DNA of 64,000 nt from Odoribacter sp. AF15-53 (GTDB lineage: Bacteria; Bacteroidota; Bacteroidia; Bacteroidales; Marinifilaceae), in assembly GCF_003479425.1 (NCBI RefSeq), contig NZ_QUHC01000004.1, positions 186,001 to 250,000 of the forward strand, given 5' to 3'. Below, piece by piece: positions 37,264 to 48,047 of the stretch (position 1 is its first letter; each line of letters starts with the position of its first letter). Under the pieces are notes generated by a model. The model saw only the letters and a list, made by a program, of their open reading frames with translations, was not told the origin of the DNA and did no database searches. The position numbers and the translations under genes are program-made.

Positions 37264-38433
37264 ATGGATAAAACTTATTTTGATATCGCTGTTTTAGTTG
37301 GAAAATACTTGGCGGATAACCTGACAGAAGAGGAACGTTCCCTCTTGGAAGAATGGATAGCTTTGTCGGAGAGAAACAGGAGGTGGTTTCAGCGGGTGAC
37401 AGATGAAAAATACAGAACCTGGAAAGGGAGTAATGTCCGGTTGGTGGATGTTGAAAGAGGATGGCAGGATTTGCAATCGAAACGTTCGAAAAAGGCGGGT
37501 AAACGTTTATGGGTTCGTTGGTGTCGGTATGCTGCTATACTCGTGTTACCTTTACTTGTAGGGATTATCATTTACCGGTATACGGAGGAACCTCAGGTCG
37601 AGGAAACAACAACGATTACGTCTGGAACGAGTAAAGCTAGGTTGATTCTGGCTAACGGGACCTCGATATCTTTGGAACAGCAGCAGAAACGGGTAGTAGA
37701 AGAAGAGAACGGGACAAGGATAGATCTTCAACAACAACAGGTTGTTTATGAAAATGCTATTAGTGATGAATACGAGGAATTGGTTTACAATGAGTTGGTG
37801 ATCCCTCGTGGCGGAGAATATTCTTTAACGTTGTCAGATGGAACCGTGGTATATATGAATGCGGATTCCAAACTTCGATTTCCAGTCAAATTTGATAGGA
37901 ATTTGCGGATGGTGGAATTAGAAGGAGAGGCTTATTTTAAAGTACAACGTAACGAGAAGGTCCCGTTTATCGTGAAAACTTCCCAGATCTCCGTGCAGGT
38001 GTTGGGAACGGAGTTTAATGTTTCTGCTTACGCGGAGGATTTGGTTATTCAAACGACGTTGGTAAGTGGAGCTGTAAAAGTTTTTTCGGAAGATGAAAAA
38101 GAAAGTGTGATATTACGACCGGGAGAGCAAGCCGAATTTAGTAGAATCACGCACGAGATACAGCTTGAGACTGTTGATGTATCCTATGTCACGGCATGGA
38201 AAGATGGACGACTCCGTTTTCAGGAAAAGCCATTATTCGAGATCATGAAAAATGTGGCCCGTTGGTATGACGTGGAAATTATATATGAAGACGAGGAGGT
38301 GAAATATTATCCGTTTGGGTGTAATTTCAATCGTATGGCGACGATCGAGTCTTTATTACAAATATTTGAGGCAACCGGGACTATCGAAACTCGTGTTCAA
38401 GGGAGAAAAATATGGATAAAGGAACGGAAATAA
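37264..38433 (+). CDS. FecR-type anti-sigma factor, cassette 3
   Basis: 389 aa. The cytoplasmic head is rich in acidic and aromatic residues (LLEEWIALSERNRRWF). One membrane segment (about 89-105, AAILVLPLLVGIIIY), the FecR core (IPRGGEYSLTLSDGTVVYM, LRFPVKF, GEAYFKVQRNE) and a DUF4974 C-terminus (RFQEKPLFEIMKNVARWYDVE) follow. It resembles the cassette 4 FecR throughout, including CNFNRxAT near the C-terminus, in line with duplication of the whole regulatory pair. Confidence 0.92.
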   Translation: MDKTYFDIAVLVGKYLADNLTEEERSLLEEWIALSERNRRWFQRVTDEKYRTWKGSNVRLVDVERGWQDLQSKRSKKAGKRLWVRWCRYAAILVLPLLVGIIIYRYTEEPQVEETTTITSGTSKARLILANGTSISLEQQQKRVVEEENGTRIDLQQQQVVYENAISDEYEELVYNELVIPRGGEYSLTLSDGTVVYMNADSKLRFPVKFDRNLRMVELEGEAYFKVQRNEKVPFIVKTSQISVQVLGTEFNVSAYAEDLVIQTTLVSGAVKVFSEDEKESVILRPGEQAEFSRITHEIQLETVDVSYVTAWKDGRLRFQEKPLFEIMKNVARWYDVEIIYEDEEVKYYPFGCNFNRMATIESLLQIFEATGTIETRVQGRKIWIKERK

Positions 38434-38487
38434 AAACGGAAGATGCTGGAAACATCCTCCGTTTGTAAAGTACTTTGCAAGGAGTAC
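38434..38487 (+). promoter_or_regulatory. Hairpin pair between fecR and susC, cassette 3
   Basis: The first stem is AAACGGAAGATG/CATCCTCCGTTT (38434-38464, one mismatch) with loop CTGGAAA, near-identical to the cassette 1 loop. The second is GTACT/AGTAC (38470-38487). Confidence 0.6.
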
Positions 38488-38518
38488 ATTAATTTTTATA
38501 ATTAAACATTTCAAAGTT

Positions 38519-41500
38519 ATGAAAAAAAATCGTTGGTTCCCTCATCTATGGGGAATAAAAATGAAGAACGTGTTGCTGTTTTGTCAGGCGACCCTCTTGT
38601 TGTGCTTTTTTAGTCCTGGATCGATGATGGCACAAAATCAGAAAAGTGTCATTCATTTGTCCATGAAGAATGCGACCTTAAAAGAGGTCATTTGGGAAAT
38701 TGAGAAGCAATCTGGATTTGTGTTCGCATATAATGCGGATGATTTGCTTAAAGCGGGGAAGGTTAACGTGGAAATCGATGGAAAAACCGTGCGGGAAGCG
38801 TTGGATATCTGTTTGAAGAATATCGGTTTATCTTATGTTGTGCAAGACAACATTATTGTGATAAAACAGAAAGAAAAAGAGTTTCCCGAAATGAAAAAGA
38901 TTACGGTACGGGGGAAAGTGGTAGATAAGGAAGGAATACCTTTACCGGGAGTGACCATTCTTTTGAAAGGAACAACTTTAGGAGTTGTCACTGATATTGA
39001 TGGAAAATATTCGCTTACCCTTCCAGAAGTTGATATGCCCGTGCTTGTTTTCTCTTTTGTCGGGATGAAGGGGCAGGAGGTTAAATATACGGGTAAGAAT
39101 GAGATAAACGTGGTTATGGAAGAGGATGTGAAGGCTATGGAAGAGGTTGTGGTTACAGGTATCTTTCGTAAAGCCAAGGAAAGTTTTACAGGGGCGGCGA
39201 CAATGGTTACGGATAAAGAATTAGCTATGGCTGGAAACCGAAGTATCGTATCCACGCTTCGGAATTTGGATCCTAGTTTTAATTTGAGTGAGAGTCTTAA
39301 TTTTGGTTCTGATCCTAATCATTTACCAACGATCACGGTTCGGGGCATGAGTAGTTTATCTTCAGAGATTCGAAGTGTGACCGAGGAGAGTACGAATTTG
39401 CGTGAGGCGAATCAACCTTTATTTATTTTGGACGGTTTTGAGATTTCGTTGGAACGTTTTGTGGATATAGATGAGAGTACGGTTGCTTCTATAACTATAT
39501 TGAAGGATGCGAGTGCCACGGCGATATACGGTAGTCGTGGATCTAACGGGGTAGTCGTGATTACTTCTAAAGTTCCGGAATTGGGAAAGTTACGTCTTTC
39601 GTACACGTTGAATTTGAACATGGAAACACCGGATTTATCTTCTTATAATTTGATGAATGCTTATGAGAAGTTGGAGTTTGAGAAAGCTTCTGGTTTGTAT
39701 ACGGCTGCTAATGTTGCGGATCAACCGGCATTTAATGAGATTTATAATCGCAGAAAGATGTATGCCGAGCGGGGTGTGAACACATATTGGCTAAAATACC
39801 CGGTTCGTACGGGAATTACGGCTAATCACAGTGTCGGGCTTTCTGGGGGAGATCAAAGTTTCCGTTATTCAGCCCGTGTTTCTTATCGTTTGAATAAGGG
39901 CGTTATGAAAGGGTCCGAGCGTGGGGCGTTTAATGCTAGCTTATTGTTTTCTTATAATTTCAAGAAATTTTCTTTTAAGAATGATATGCTAATATCGACA
40001 ACGAAAGGGACAAATTCTCCTTACGGAGGGTATTCTCAGTACGGGAACCTAAATCCTTATTTAAGACCGTATGATGATGATGGGAATATCGTGAAAATAT
40101 TGGAAACGAGCAATTTTTTAAATGGAGGTTCCATTCCCAATCCTCTTTATGATGCATTATTGGCACAGAAAGACGAGAGTAAGAATTTTTCGATAATAGA
40201 TAATTTATCAATCGAGTATTCTCCGATTCCAGGTTTGAGAATTGCGGGGCGTTTTAACGTAACTTCTATCCATAGACGTGGGGATAAATATTTGCCTGCC
40301 GATCATACTTCTTTTGATAATTATACAGAAGATCGGTATGGTGAAAAGGGATCGTATTCGTATTCTCCCGGAGAATCAATTAAATATGAAGGCGATATAA
40401 CTCTTCATTATAATAAAGAATTTGGTAGACATATGTTGAGTGCGGGACTGTCTTATAGTATCTCGTCATCCAAAGAGGAAAGTTATGCCATAAAAGCGGT
40501 TGGTTTGACAGCTCCGAATGCTGATTATTTGGGAATGGCTAACCAATATGCCTCGGGAAGGCCTTCCAGTAGTGATTCAAAAAATCGTCGTGTAGGAGGG
40601 ATCGGAATGATAAATTATACTTATGATCATAGATTTTTTGTTGATGGTTCAATTAAGATAGAAGGATCTTCACAGTTTGGAGCTGATCGGCGAATGGCTC
40701 CCTTCTGGTCCGTGGGGGCGGGATGGAACGTGAATAACGAAAAATTTTTGAAAGATCAGCAGATTTTGTCCACATTCCGGTTAAGATTGTCATACGGAAG
40801 TACTGGTAGTCAGGGTTTTAATTCTTATCAAGCTGTTACAACCTACAAGAGTGTTGATGGTAAAGGATATAATGGTTCGTATGGAGTTTTGTTAATGGGA
40901 CTGGGAAATCCTGATTTAGGTTGGCAGAAGACAAACCAGTTGAATGGAGGATTTGAACTAGGATTTTTGGAAAATCGTTTCCGTCTGAATTTTGATGCTT
41001 ATAGTAAAATCACAAATGATTTATTGACAGATATTTATTTACCGACGGCAAGTGGTTTTGAAAGTTATAAGGCAAACGTTGGAAAGGTGAGTAATATGGG
41101 GTATGAGGTAACCTTGAATTGTGCTATTTTTAAGAGTATCGATCCCAAAGGTTTTTTCCTGTCAATCGGAACTTCTGCTTTTCACAATGTGAATAAGGTG
41201 AAAAAAATTTCTAATTCAATCGCTTTCTTAAATGATAAGATTTTGTCAGAAGCAGGTGTAAACCCTAGTTTCCTGTATAAAGAAGGGGAGTCGATGAATA
41301 CAATTTATGCCGTGAAGTCTCTGGGAATCGATCCCGGTAACGGGAAAGAAATTTTTGTAACTCGTGATGGTTCGCTGAGTTACGTGTGGGATGCTAATGA
41401 TCAGGTTCCTTGTGGGAACACGGATCCGATGATCTCTGGTAATTTGAATGTGAACGTGACGTACAAGAATATCACGTTGAATGCAATTTTTGGGTATACT

Positions 41501-41875
41501 TACGGGGGACAGAATTATAACTATACGTTGGTTGGAAAAGTCGAAAATATAGATCCGGCTAAAAATGCAGATCGACGAGTATTGTATGATCGTTGGCGAA
41601 ATCCCGGTGATATTGTTAGCTATAAAGGAGTGGACAATAAAACGACAACTAAGGCTTCCAGTCGTTTTGTCATGGATGATAATATTTTCGAACTTAGGAA
41701 CGTGTCCCTTAGTTACGTGCTTCCTACTGAATGGACGGATAAATTCGGGATTGGAAGAGTTTTTATATCGGCTAATACCGAGGATTTATTTCGTATTTCT
41801 TCTATTAAACAGGAAAGAGGGTTAGCTTATCCGTTTTCCAGAAAATTTTCTTTTTCATTAACAGCAACTTTCTAA
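38519..41875 (+). CDS. SusC/RagA transporter with STN domain, cassette 3
   Basis: 1118-aa outer-membrane transporter. Signal peptide to about residue 40, STN domain (VIHLSMKNATLKEVIWEIE), carboxypeptidase-like domain (LPGVTILLKGTTLGV), EEVVVTGIFRKAKESFTG, plug, and barrel ending in SFSLTATF. It groups with the cassette 1 and 4 transporters but lacks their NRLPD(I/V)-type consensus in part (GSDPNHLPTITVRGMSS). The plug has an extra charged insertion (SEIRSVTEESTNLREAN), so the ligand may differ. Confidence 0.93.
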   Translation: MKKNRWFPHLWGIKMKNVLLFCQATLLLCFFSPGSMMAQNQKSVIHLSMKNATLKEVIWEIEKQSGFVFAYNADDLLKAGKVNVEIDGKTVREALDICLKNIGLSYVVQDNIIVIKQKEKEFPEMKKITVRGKVVDKEGIPLPGVTILLKGTTLGVVTDIDGKYSLTLPEVDMPVLVFSFVGMKGQEVKYTGKNEINVVMEEDVKAMEEVVVTGIFRKAKESFTGAATMVTDKELAMAGNRSIVSTLRNLDPSFNLSESLNFGSDPNHLPTITVRGMSSLSSEIRSVTEESTNLREANQPLFILDGFEISLERFVDIDESTVASITILKDASATAIYGSRGSNGVVVITSKVPELGKLRLSYTLNLNMETPDLSSYNLMNAYEKLEFEKASGLYTAANVADQPAFNEIYNRRKMYAERGVNTYWLKYPVRTGITANHSVGLSGGDQSFRYSARVSYRLNKGVMKGSERGAFNASLLFSYNFKKFSFKNDMLISTTKGTNSPYGGYSQYGNLNPYLRPYDDDGNIVKILETSNFLNGGSIPNPLYDALLAQKDESKNFSIIDNLSIEYSPIPGLRIAGRFNVTSIHRRGDKYLPADHTSFDNYTEDRYGEKGSYSYSPGESIKYEGDITLHYNKEFGRHMLSAGLSYSISSSKEESYAIKAVGLTAPNADYLGMANQYASGRPSSSDSKNRRVGGIGMINYTYDHRFFVDGSIKIEGSSQFGADRRMAPFWSVGAGWNVNNEKFLKDQQILSTFRLRLSYGSTGSQGFNSYQAVTTYKSVDGKGYNGSYGVLLMGLGNPDLGWQKTNQLNGGFELGFLENRFRLNFDAYSKITNDLLTDIYLPTASGFESYKANVGKVSNMGYEVTLNCAIFKSIDPKGFFLSIGTSAFHNVNKVKKISNSIAFLNDKILSEAGVNPSFLYKEGESMNTIYAVKSLGIDPGNGKEIFVTRDGSLSYVWDANDQVPCGNTDPMISGNLNVNVTYKNITLNAIFGYTYGGQNYNYTLVGKVENIDPAKNADRRVLYDRWRNPGDIVSYKGVDNKTTTKASSRFVMDDNIFELRNVSLSYVLPTEWTDKFGIGRVFISANTEDLFRISSIKQERGLAYPFSRKFSFSLTATF

Positions 41876-41878
41876 CTT

Positions 41879-43336
41879 ATGAAATCAATCATTAACTTTT
41901 GGATTGTAATATTCATTCTGCTTTTCTGTTCATGCGCAGATTGGTTGAATGTTAATCCTCAGACAGAAATTAAAGAATCTGAACTTTTTAAAGATGAAGC
42001 TGGTTTTAAATCAGCTTTGACAGGCGTTTACATTATGATGGCCGATGAAAATTTGTATGGAATGAATATGTCTTTTTATCTGCCGGAACTTTTGGCCCAA
42101 CATTGGTATTATACTTCTAGTACGGGGGATATTTTATACCGTTTATCTACATATGATTTTAAAACAGAGGAGTCTGACGAGAGTTTAATTGCTGATATAT
42201 GGATTTGTTATTATAAGGCTATAGCCCAATTGAATAATATATTGGATTTCCTTGATCGTTCGGATGCTGTTTTTGAATACGGGAATGATAAGATTATTAA
42301 AGGTGAAGCTTTAGGACTTCGGGCATTCTTGCATTTTGAATTGTTCCGGTTATTTGCTCCGCATCCGAGCGGTAATAATCTGCAAGAAAAAACGATACCT
42401 TACATGACGAGTATGACTCGGAATATAAATGAATTAACTTCTATCGAGGCTAGTAAAGTTATTGAATATGTCGAACAAGACTTGAATTCGGCTGAAGTGT
42501 TATTGGCAGAGGCAGATCCGATATTGAAATATACGAATAATCAATTGAATTCTTTTACGGGGAGTACTCGGCCGAAAGATGATTGGCAAATGTGTAGACA
42601 GAGTCGATTTAATTATTATGCCATATTGGCAACTAAGGCTCGTTTTTATCATTGGATTGGGAATAAGGAAAAGGCGATGGATTATGCTCAAAAAGTGATC
42701 GATTCGGGAAAATTTAGTTTAACAGATAATACTTCATATTCAACAGGGGGAAGTTTGGTCTTTTTGGAAGAGAATATTTTTAACGTGGTAAACCCGGATC
42801 ACCAAGATATTGTTAAAGGATTATTTATTGAAACACACCATCGTTTGAAGCAAACTTCAGATAATGTGAATGTGGCATTTGAGACGTCTATGAATCCGGA
42901 TGACATTCGTGCTCGAATAGATCGGTACTGGACGGATAGCCCGGATGATGGCTATTTGTCTTTTTTGAAATATTGCGAGAGTTCTAAAGAAACGATTAAA
43001 GCAGCAAACAAAATTCCTTTAATTCGTTTGTCTGAAATGTATCTGATTTTAATGGAGTTAAAGCCGTTGGATGAGGCTGTTAGCTATTTCTATTATTATC
43101 GGGTATCGAGATTGATGAATTCTGTGTTAGATAATAATTTTGAAGACGAGGATACACGAATGCTTCGGATCGAGAAAGAGTATCGAAAAGAGTTTTTCGG
43201 GGAAGGACAAATGTTTTATTTCTACAAGCGTTTGAATTATCCTGCTTTTTCGTGGCCCTCTGATTTTGTTTTATCTTCCACGGAACTTTACACTATTCCG
43301 AAACCAGATGCTCAGTTGAATTATGAATTTGATTAA
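41879..43336 (+). CDS. SusD/RagB-family lipoprotein, cassette 3
   Basis: 485-aa lipoprotein (signal ending LLFCSCADWLNVNP). The helical ligand-binding core has GLRAFLHFELFRLFAPH and YYAILATKARFYHWIGN. The C-terminal KEFFGEGQMFYFYKR is typical of the subgroup in cassettes 1, 3 and 4. It begins 3 bp after susC. Confidence 0.93.
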   Translation: MKSIINFWIVIFILLFCSCADWLNVNPQTEIKESELFKDEAGFKSALTGVYIMMADENLYGMNMSFYLPELLAQHWYYTSSTGDILYRLSTYDFKTEESDESLIADIWICYYKAIAQLNNILDFLDRSDAVFEYGNDKIIKGEALGLRAFLHFELFRLFAPHPSGNNLQEKTIPYMTSMTRNINELTSIEASKVIEYVEQDLNSAEVLLAEADPILKYTNNQLNSFTGSTRPKDDWQMCRQSRFNYYAILATKARFYHWIGNKEKAMDYAQKVIDSGKFSLTDNTSYSTGGSLVFLEENIFNVVNPDHQDIVKGLFIETHHRLKQTSDNVNVAFETSMNPDDIRARIDRYWTDSPDDGYLSFLKYCESSKETIKAANKIPLIRLSEMYLILMELKPLDEAVSYFYYYRVSRLMNSVLDNNFEDEDTRMLRIEKEYRKEFFGEGQMFYFYKRLNYPAFSWPSDFVLSSTELYTIPKPDAQLNYEFD

Positions 43337-43347
43337 ACTTTTGATTT

Positions 43348-44079
43348 ATGAAACTAATACAATATTTCTGTTTATTACTTTTGTTAGTTATTGGTGTAGG
43401 GTGCGAGGAAAACATGCCATTAACTTATGAAGGAAAAGATGCGGTATATATTTATTCGACGAATCATACACGCACCACAGAACAAACTTTTTTCTTGATA
43501 CCTGAATCTCAGGAACGAGATACGATCTGGATTCAAGTACAATTGATGGGAAAAGTGGCATCAAAGAAACGTCCTTTTGTGTTAAAACAGATAAATGTGG
43601 CGGAAGATAATGCCGCAATCAGTGGAATACATTATGTTTCTTTCGATGACTCCGAAATGAGTTCTCATTTGTTTATAGAGAAAGATTGTGCTGAAGTACA
43701 AGTTCCCATTATATTATTGAGGACCCCGGATATGGAATTAAACAAGTACAAACTTGTGTTGGCTATTGAGGAAAACGAGTATTTTGCGGCAATCGATTTA
43801 CCGTATTATGCTGATTATACAATTATGACAACGGCAATTGCGGTAAAACCGAGCAGGTGGGATACTACTTGGTATAGCTTGTTTGGTGAGTGGGGAAGTG
43901 AGAAAATGAAATTTATTATCGAGGCAACAGGTTATACGAGTTGGGATGAGTCCATAAATGACTCGCAATACAAGGCTTATCTTCAAACGAAGTGTAAGAC
44001 GGCATTATATGAATACAATCAGTCTCATCCTGATGAACCTTTGACAGAAGCAGACGGTACGTTGGTTGAGTTTCCATAA
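43348..44079 (+). CDS. DUF4843 surface lipoprotein, cassette 3
   Basis: 243-aa lipoprotein (signal ending GVGCEENMP, acidic after the Cys). Same plan as the cassette 1 protein at 14747: KDAVYIY strand, VQLMGKVASKKRPFVL, GIHYVSF, then a C-terminal domain with KPSRWDTTWYSLFGEWGSEKM. Probably surface-exposed and ligand-binding; no catalytic motif seen. Confidence 0.72.
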   Translation: MKLIQYFCLLLLLVIGVGCEENMPLTYEGKDAVYIYSTNHTRTTEQTFFLIPESQERDTIWIQVQLMGKVASKKRPFVLKQINVAEDNAAISGIHYVSFDDSEMSSHLFIEKDCAEVQVPIILLRTPDMELNKYKLVLAIEENEYFAAIDLPYYADYTIMTTAIAVKPSRWDTTWYSLFGEWGSEKMKFIIEATGYTSWDESINDSQYKAYLQTKCKTALYEYNQSHPDEPLTEADGTLVEFP

Positions 44080-44103
44080 TTTTGAAATGTAAATAATCTA
44101 GTT

Positions 44104-45630
44104 ATGAATAATGTATATAAAATGGTGGTATTGCTTTGTTGTTTTGCACAAAGCTTATTTGTAGGGTGTATAGATGATCCTGGAAATTATGAATATGTCT
44201 CGGAAGATGAATTATTTCCGGTAACTATTGCCCCGTTGAAAGATATGTATCAGGTGTATCAAGGTGATTCTCTGGTTATTATACCTGTCTTTGAGAGCAT
44301 GGATAATGAAGGCCGTTACCAGTATAAATGGTTTGTTTCAAATTCAGACAGGGAAATTTCGCTACTTGGAGAGAATAAAGATTTTAAAGATGTTGTACGT
44401 CTGTCTCAAAAAGAATACACGTTATATTTTGAAGTGAAGGACCCGAAACTGGATGTCTATCGACAAGTTTCTTCAAAATTGTCTGTAACGGCTAACGTGC
44501 AGAATGGTTGGTATGTATTGAAAGAACAAGATGGAATGACTGATTTCGATTATGAAGGAGTGGATAATAGTCGGGTTGATAATGTGATGAAAAATGTCAT
44601 GGGGGGACAGCAGTTGCAAGGGAAACCGTTGAAGATCGTGTATCATCCTAAAAGTTATTACACGGAATCCGTGAATGCGGAAGGGAAGACTGTGGTTTTG
44701 AGAAATCAGAAAGCGATTCATGTCCTTTCCGAGCAGGAATTTAAGACGATAGATGCTTCAACTTTACAATTGTTCAAAAATTACAATGACGAGTTTTACG
44801 CTTTTCCAGTAGGAGCTTTCCCTGGGGATCTTAGTTACCAGAGAGAATATTTGTTTTACGTGGATGCCGGGAAATTGTACTCGTGTTATATCGGAGGGGT
44901 TGGAAAGTTTGGAACATCGAAATACATTGATAATTATAATTATGACCTTGATTTGTATCCTGGAATGATATCCAATCGGGATCGGGTGATTGTGTTCGAT
45001 AGAAAAAGCAACACGTTTATGCTTGGAACGCATGATGACAAAAAATTGTTGCGGTTTAGAGATGAAAGCGGTTCACGTTCTTTAACATCCATGGATGCGG
45101 ATTTGGTAACTTTATTACAACGGACATCTCCAGAAGATTATACAAGTACGGGGTATGCAATTATGAAAAATAAGCATACGAGTGAAAAAGGTGATTATGT
45201 GTTGTTATCTATGACTTTGGCTTCGTATAACTCGAATTATTATCCGGCAGAAATTGATACAATACCTGCAGGTTGTTATATGCCGAGAGCTAAGGTGTGG
45301 GGTACTCATTTAGTTTCAAATTGTATATATTTCGGTAAGGAGAATCAACTTTGGGTATATACGAATGCTGCAATCGAGCAACGGGAAAAGATGATTAAAA
45401 CTTTTCCCGAAAACGAAGAAATTGCTTTTATTCAAAATATCGAAGGACGGGTATTTGGAGATACGAAGGCAATCAATTATTTGGTGGTCGCAACTAATAC
45501 GGATCGGGAATGGAAGGTTTACTTCTTTACTATCGTGGGAAAAACACCTGAAATCAATCCCGAACAGGCTCACCTGATAAAAGGGGAAGGACGGGTCAGA
45601 CAGGTTATGTATTATAATAGTTCGAAGTAA
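44104..45630 (+). CDS. PKD-like surface lipoprotein, cassette 3
   Basis: 508-aa lipoprotein (signal ending LFVGCIDDPGNYEY). The N-terminal Ig-like domain has YQYKWFVSNSD and YTLYFEVKDPKLDVY, followed by a propeller-like region. The N-terminal CIDDPGNYEY parallels CYDDKGSYDY and CYDDKGNYDY in cassettes 1 and 4. Middle regions differ greatly, as expected for ligand-facing surfaces. Confidence 0.75.
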   Translation: MNNVYKMVVLLCCFAQSLFVGCIDDPGNYEYVSEDELFPVTIAPLKDMYQVYQGDSLVIIPVFESMDNEGRYQYKWFVSNSDREISLLGENKDFKDVVRLSQKEYTLYFEVKDPKLDVYRQVSSKLSVTANVQNGWYVLKEQDGMTDFDYEGVDNSRVDNVMKNVMGGQQLQGKPLKIVYHPKSYYTESVNAEGKTVVLRNQKAIHVLSEQEFKTIDASTLQLFKNYNDEFYAFPVGAFPGDLSYQREYLFYVDAGKLYSCYIGGVGKFGTSKYIDNYNYDLDLYPGMISNRDRVIVFDRKSNTFMLGTHDDKKLLRFRDESGSRSLTSMDADLVTLLQRTSPEDYTSTGYAIMKNKHTSEKGDYVLLSMTLASYNSNYYPAEIDTIPAGCYMPRAKVWGTHLVSNCIYFGKENQLWVYTNAAIEQREKMIKTFPENEEIAFIQNIEGRVFGDTKAINYLVVATNTDREWKVYFFTIVGKTPEINPEQAHLIKGEGRVRQVMYYNSSK

Positions 45631-45648
45631 TGATTGGTTTGATAGATT

Positions 45649-47985
45649 ATGAATAAACTGATATATTTGTTTTTGGTTATTGTTATACCAGCTTCAGCAC
45701 AAAAGGCTGATTATAAAACAGCGGATAAATTTTCAGAATGGAATCTTCGCAATATTATAGGTTCGCTATCAGTAGTTCCGCATTCTGGGGAAACAGGAGC
45801 CGCATTCTGGTACGATTATGAAATTTCTGGTAGAAAGGAGTATTATTACGTGGATCCTGTTCGAAAGATTCACGAAAAGTTGTTTGATCTCCAAAGTTTG
45901 GCTACCATGATTAAAGAACAACTTGGGATTACGTTGGAAAAGGCTCGTCCTAGTGATATTGTTTTTTCTGAAGACGGAAAGGCATTGAAAATTTCAGTGG
46001 ATACTTTTTGGTTTAAATTGGATTTGAAAAGTAAAGTTTTGAAACAGTTGTTTGCACCTAAAAAGCGAAATTATAACACGAGTAATACATGGGTTGGTCC
46101 GGGATCGGATGATGGAAAGTTTGCTGCATTCGTTAGTAATCATAACGTGTATTTGTTGGATTTACAGACAGGTGATACAACGCAATTGACTTTTGACGGG
46201 GAAGAAAAATATTCTTTCGAAGGGGTTGATGATAAGATTGCTGAAGGATCTATGAATCCGCATATCACGTGGTTTGCCGGTAAAAATAAGTTTTATATTG
46301 TTCGTTCGGATTATAGAAAAGTTTCTTCTTTGACACTTACAAGCAGTTTGAACCCGAGGGCCAAACCAGAAACATTTATTTTTTACATGCCGGGAGATAA
46401 AAATGTACCGCAACATGAATTATTTATTTTTGATGCGGAAACAAAGTCTGCATTGAAAGTTCCGGTTGAGAAATGGAAGGATCAAACGTTGAAAATTATA
46501 GATGATGGACGTGACGGATTTTGTGAACGACTTTATTTTATTCGTAAGAAAAGAACCTGTGATGAGTTAGAGTTATGTAAGATAAATCCTAGTGACGGAA
46601 GTGTAAAAATACTTTTTAATGAAGTATGTAAACCTTATTTTAATAATGAACTGTATCATCTTTCAATCTTGAACGAGGGTAGAGATATTCTTTGGCATTC
46701 GGAGCGAACGGGATATGGTCATTATTATCATTATGATGGAGAAGGAAATTTTAAGAACGTAATTACAAATGGAGAATGGGTCGCCGGAGAGATTGAATTT
46801 ATTGATGAAGCGAAGAGAGAGATTTATTTTTATGGCTATGGACAGGTAAAAGGGGAAAATCCTTATTATGCTCGGTTGAACAGGGCTTCTTTGGATGGAA
46901 AGTTTGAGGTGCGCTGTTTGACTCCAGAGATGGCAACACATAGTATTTCTTTTGTTGGGCCAGATAAAAAATATTTCGTGGATAATTATTCGAGAGCAGA
47001 TTTGGAGCCTGTGAGTGTTGTTCGGGATCTTAAAGGGAAGGTTATTTTGAAATTGAAATCTCCCGATTTGGTAAAATTGTATGAATTGGGGTGGCAGAAA
47101 CCCGAACCTATTCACGTGAAAGCTGCCGATGGTGAGACTGATTTGTATGGATTTATGTGGAAGCCTTATAAAATGGAACCGGGACGTAAGTACCCTATCA
47201 TTTCGCACGTGTATCCAGGACCGACTTCCGAAGATATGTCTTTATCATTTAATCCGGCCGAGTTGAACACAGCTTTGGCACAAGTTGGTTTTATCGTGGT
47301 TAATTTCGGACATCGTGGTGGAAGTCCTTTACGTGATGCTAAGTATCATAAGTATGGTTATGGTAATTTGCGGGATTATCCTTTGGCTGATGATAAATAT
47401 GGTTTGGAACAATTGGCCGAGCAATATGATTTTATCGATCTTTCTAGAGTGGGAATATACGGTCATTCGGGGGGAGGTTTGATGTCAACGTCAGCGATTT
47501 GTACTTATCCGAGTTTTTATAAAGCGGCTGTTTCTTCTTCCGGAAATCATGATAGTAATACGTTTAACTTGTGGTGGGGAGAGACACATCACGGGGTAAA
47601 AGAAGTACATAAACAGGTAGAGAGAAAAATCAAGAATCCCGTAAACGGTTTGGATTCCGTTTATACGGAAGACGTGATTTCTTTTGAGTCGAAGATTCCT
47701 ACGAATATGGAGTTGGCTAAAAGGTTAGAGGGACATTTGTTATTGATTACGGGGGATGCGGATCAGACTGTAAACCCAAGTAATACGATGAGAATGGCAG
47801 ATGCTTTGGTGAAAGCCGGTAAAAAATTTGATCTTTGGGTATATCCGGGGCAAAGACATGCCTATATGACGTATTATCGGGATCTTTACATACGACAATT
47901 GTGGTTCCATTTTGGAAAACATCTTCTCGGTGATTATTCCTCGGAGGCTTTTGTCAATATGAAGGATTATAAAAAGGGGAATTAA
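45649..47985 (+). CDS. S9 prolyl-oligopeptidase-family serine peptidase, cassette 3
   Basis: 778-aa exported peptidase (signal ending PASAQK, no lipobox). An N-terminal beta-propeller of the DPP IV type (about 25-480) precedes an alpha/beta-hydrolase domain. The catalytic Ser607 lies in GHSGG, the Asp is in GDADQTV (Asp705) and the His in GQRHAY (His737), so the triad is complete. Family members release dipeptides or short peptides from proline-rich substrates. The strict DPP IV GWSYGG motif is replaced by GHSGGG, so the exact specificity is open. It occupies the slot held by thioredoxins in cassettes 1 and 4, which supports a peptide-derived ligand. Confidence 0.92.
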   Translation: MNKLIYLFLVIVIPASAQKADYKTADKFSEWNLRNIIGSLSVVPHSGETGAAFWYDYEISGRKEYYYVDPVRKIHEKLFDLQSLATMIKEQLGITLEKARPSDIVFSEDGKALKISVDTFWFKLDLKSKVLKQLFAPKKRNYNTSNTWVGPGSDDGKFAAFVSNHNVYLLDLQTGDTTQLTFDGEEKYSFEGVDDKIAEGSMNPHITWFAGKNKFYIVRSDYRKVSSLTLTSSLNPRAKPETFIFYMPGDKNVPQHELFIFDAETKSALKVPVEKWKDQTLKIIDDGRDGFCERLYFIRKKRTCDELELCKINPSDGSVKILFNEVCKPYFNNELYHLSILNEGRDILWHSERTGYGHYYHYDGEGNFKNVITNGEWVAGEIEFIDEAKREIYFYGYGQVKGENPYYARLNRASLDGKFEVRCLTPEMATHSISFVGPDKKYFVDNYSRADLEPVSVVRDLKGKVILKLKSPDLVKLYELGWQKPEPIHVKAADGETDLYGFMWKPYKMEPGRKYPIISHVYPGPTSEDMSLSFNPAELNTALAQVGFIVVNFGHRGGSPLRDAKYHKYGYGNLRDYPLADDKYGLEQLAEQYDFIDLSRVGIYGHSGGGLMSTSAICTYPSFYKAAVSSSGNHDSNTFNLWWGETHHGVKEVHKQVERKIKNPVNGLDSVYTEDVISFESKIPTNMELAKRLEGHLLLITGDADQTVNPSNTMRMADALVKAGKKFDLWVYPGQRHAYMTYYRDLYIRQLWFHFGKHLLGDYSSEAFVNMKDYKKGN

Positions 47986-47997
47986 TTTACCTTTTTT

Positions 47998-48047
47998 CAA
48001 GAGGGGAGAGAGGTTTATGAATAAACTTTTGATTCCCCTCTTGTTTT
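47998..48047 (+). terminator. Intrinsic terminator of cassette 3
   Basis: Perfect 10-bp stem CAAGAGGGGA/TCCCCTCTTG with a 26-nt loop, followed by TTTT. Its right arm overlaps the -33 element of the next promoter. Confidence 0.75.
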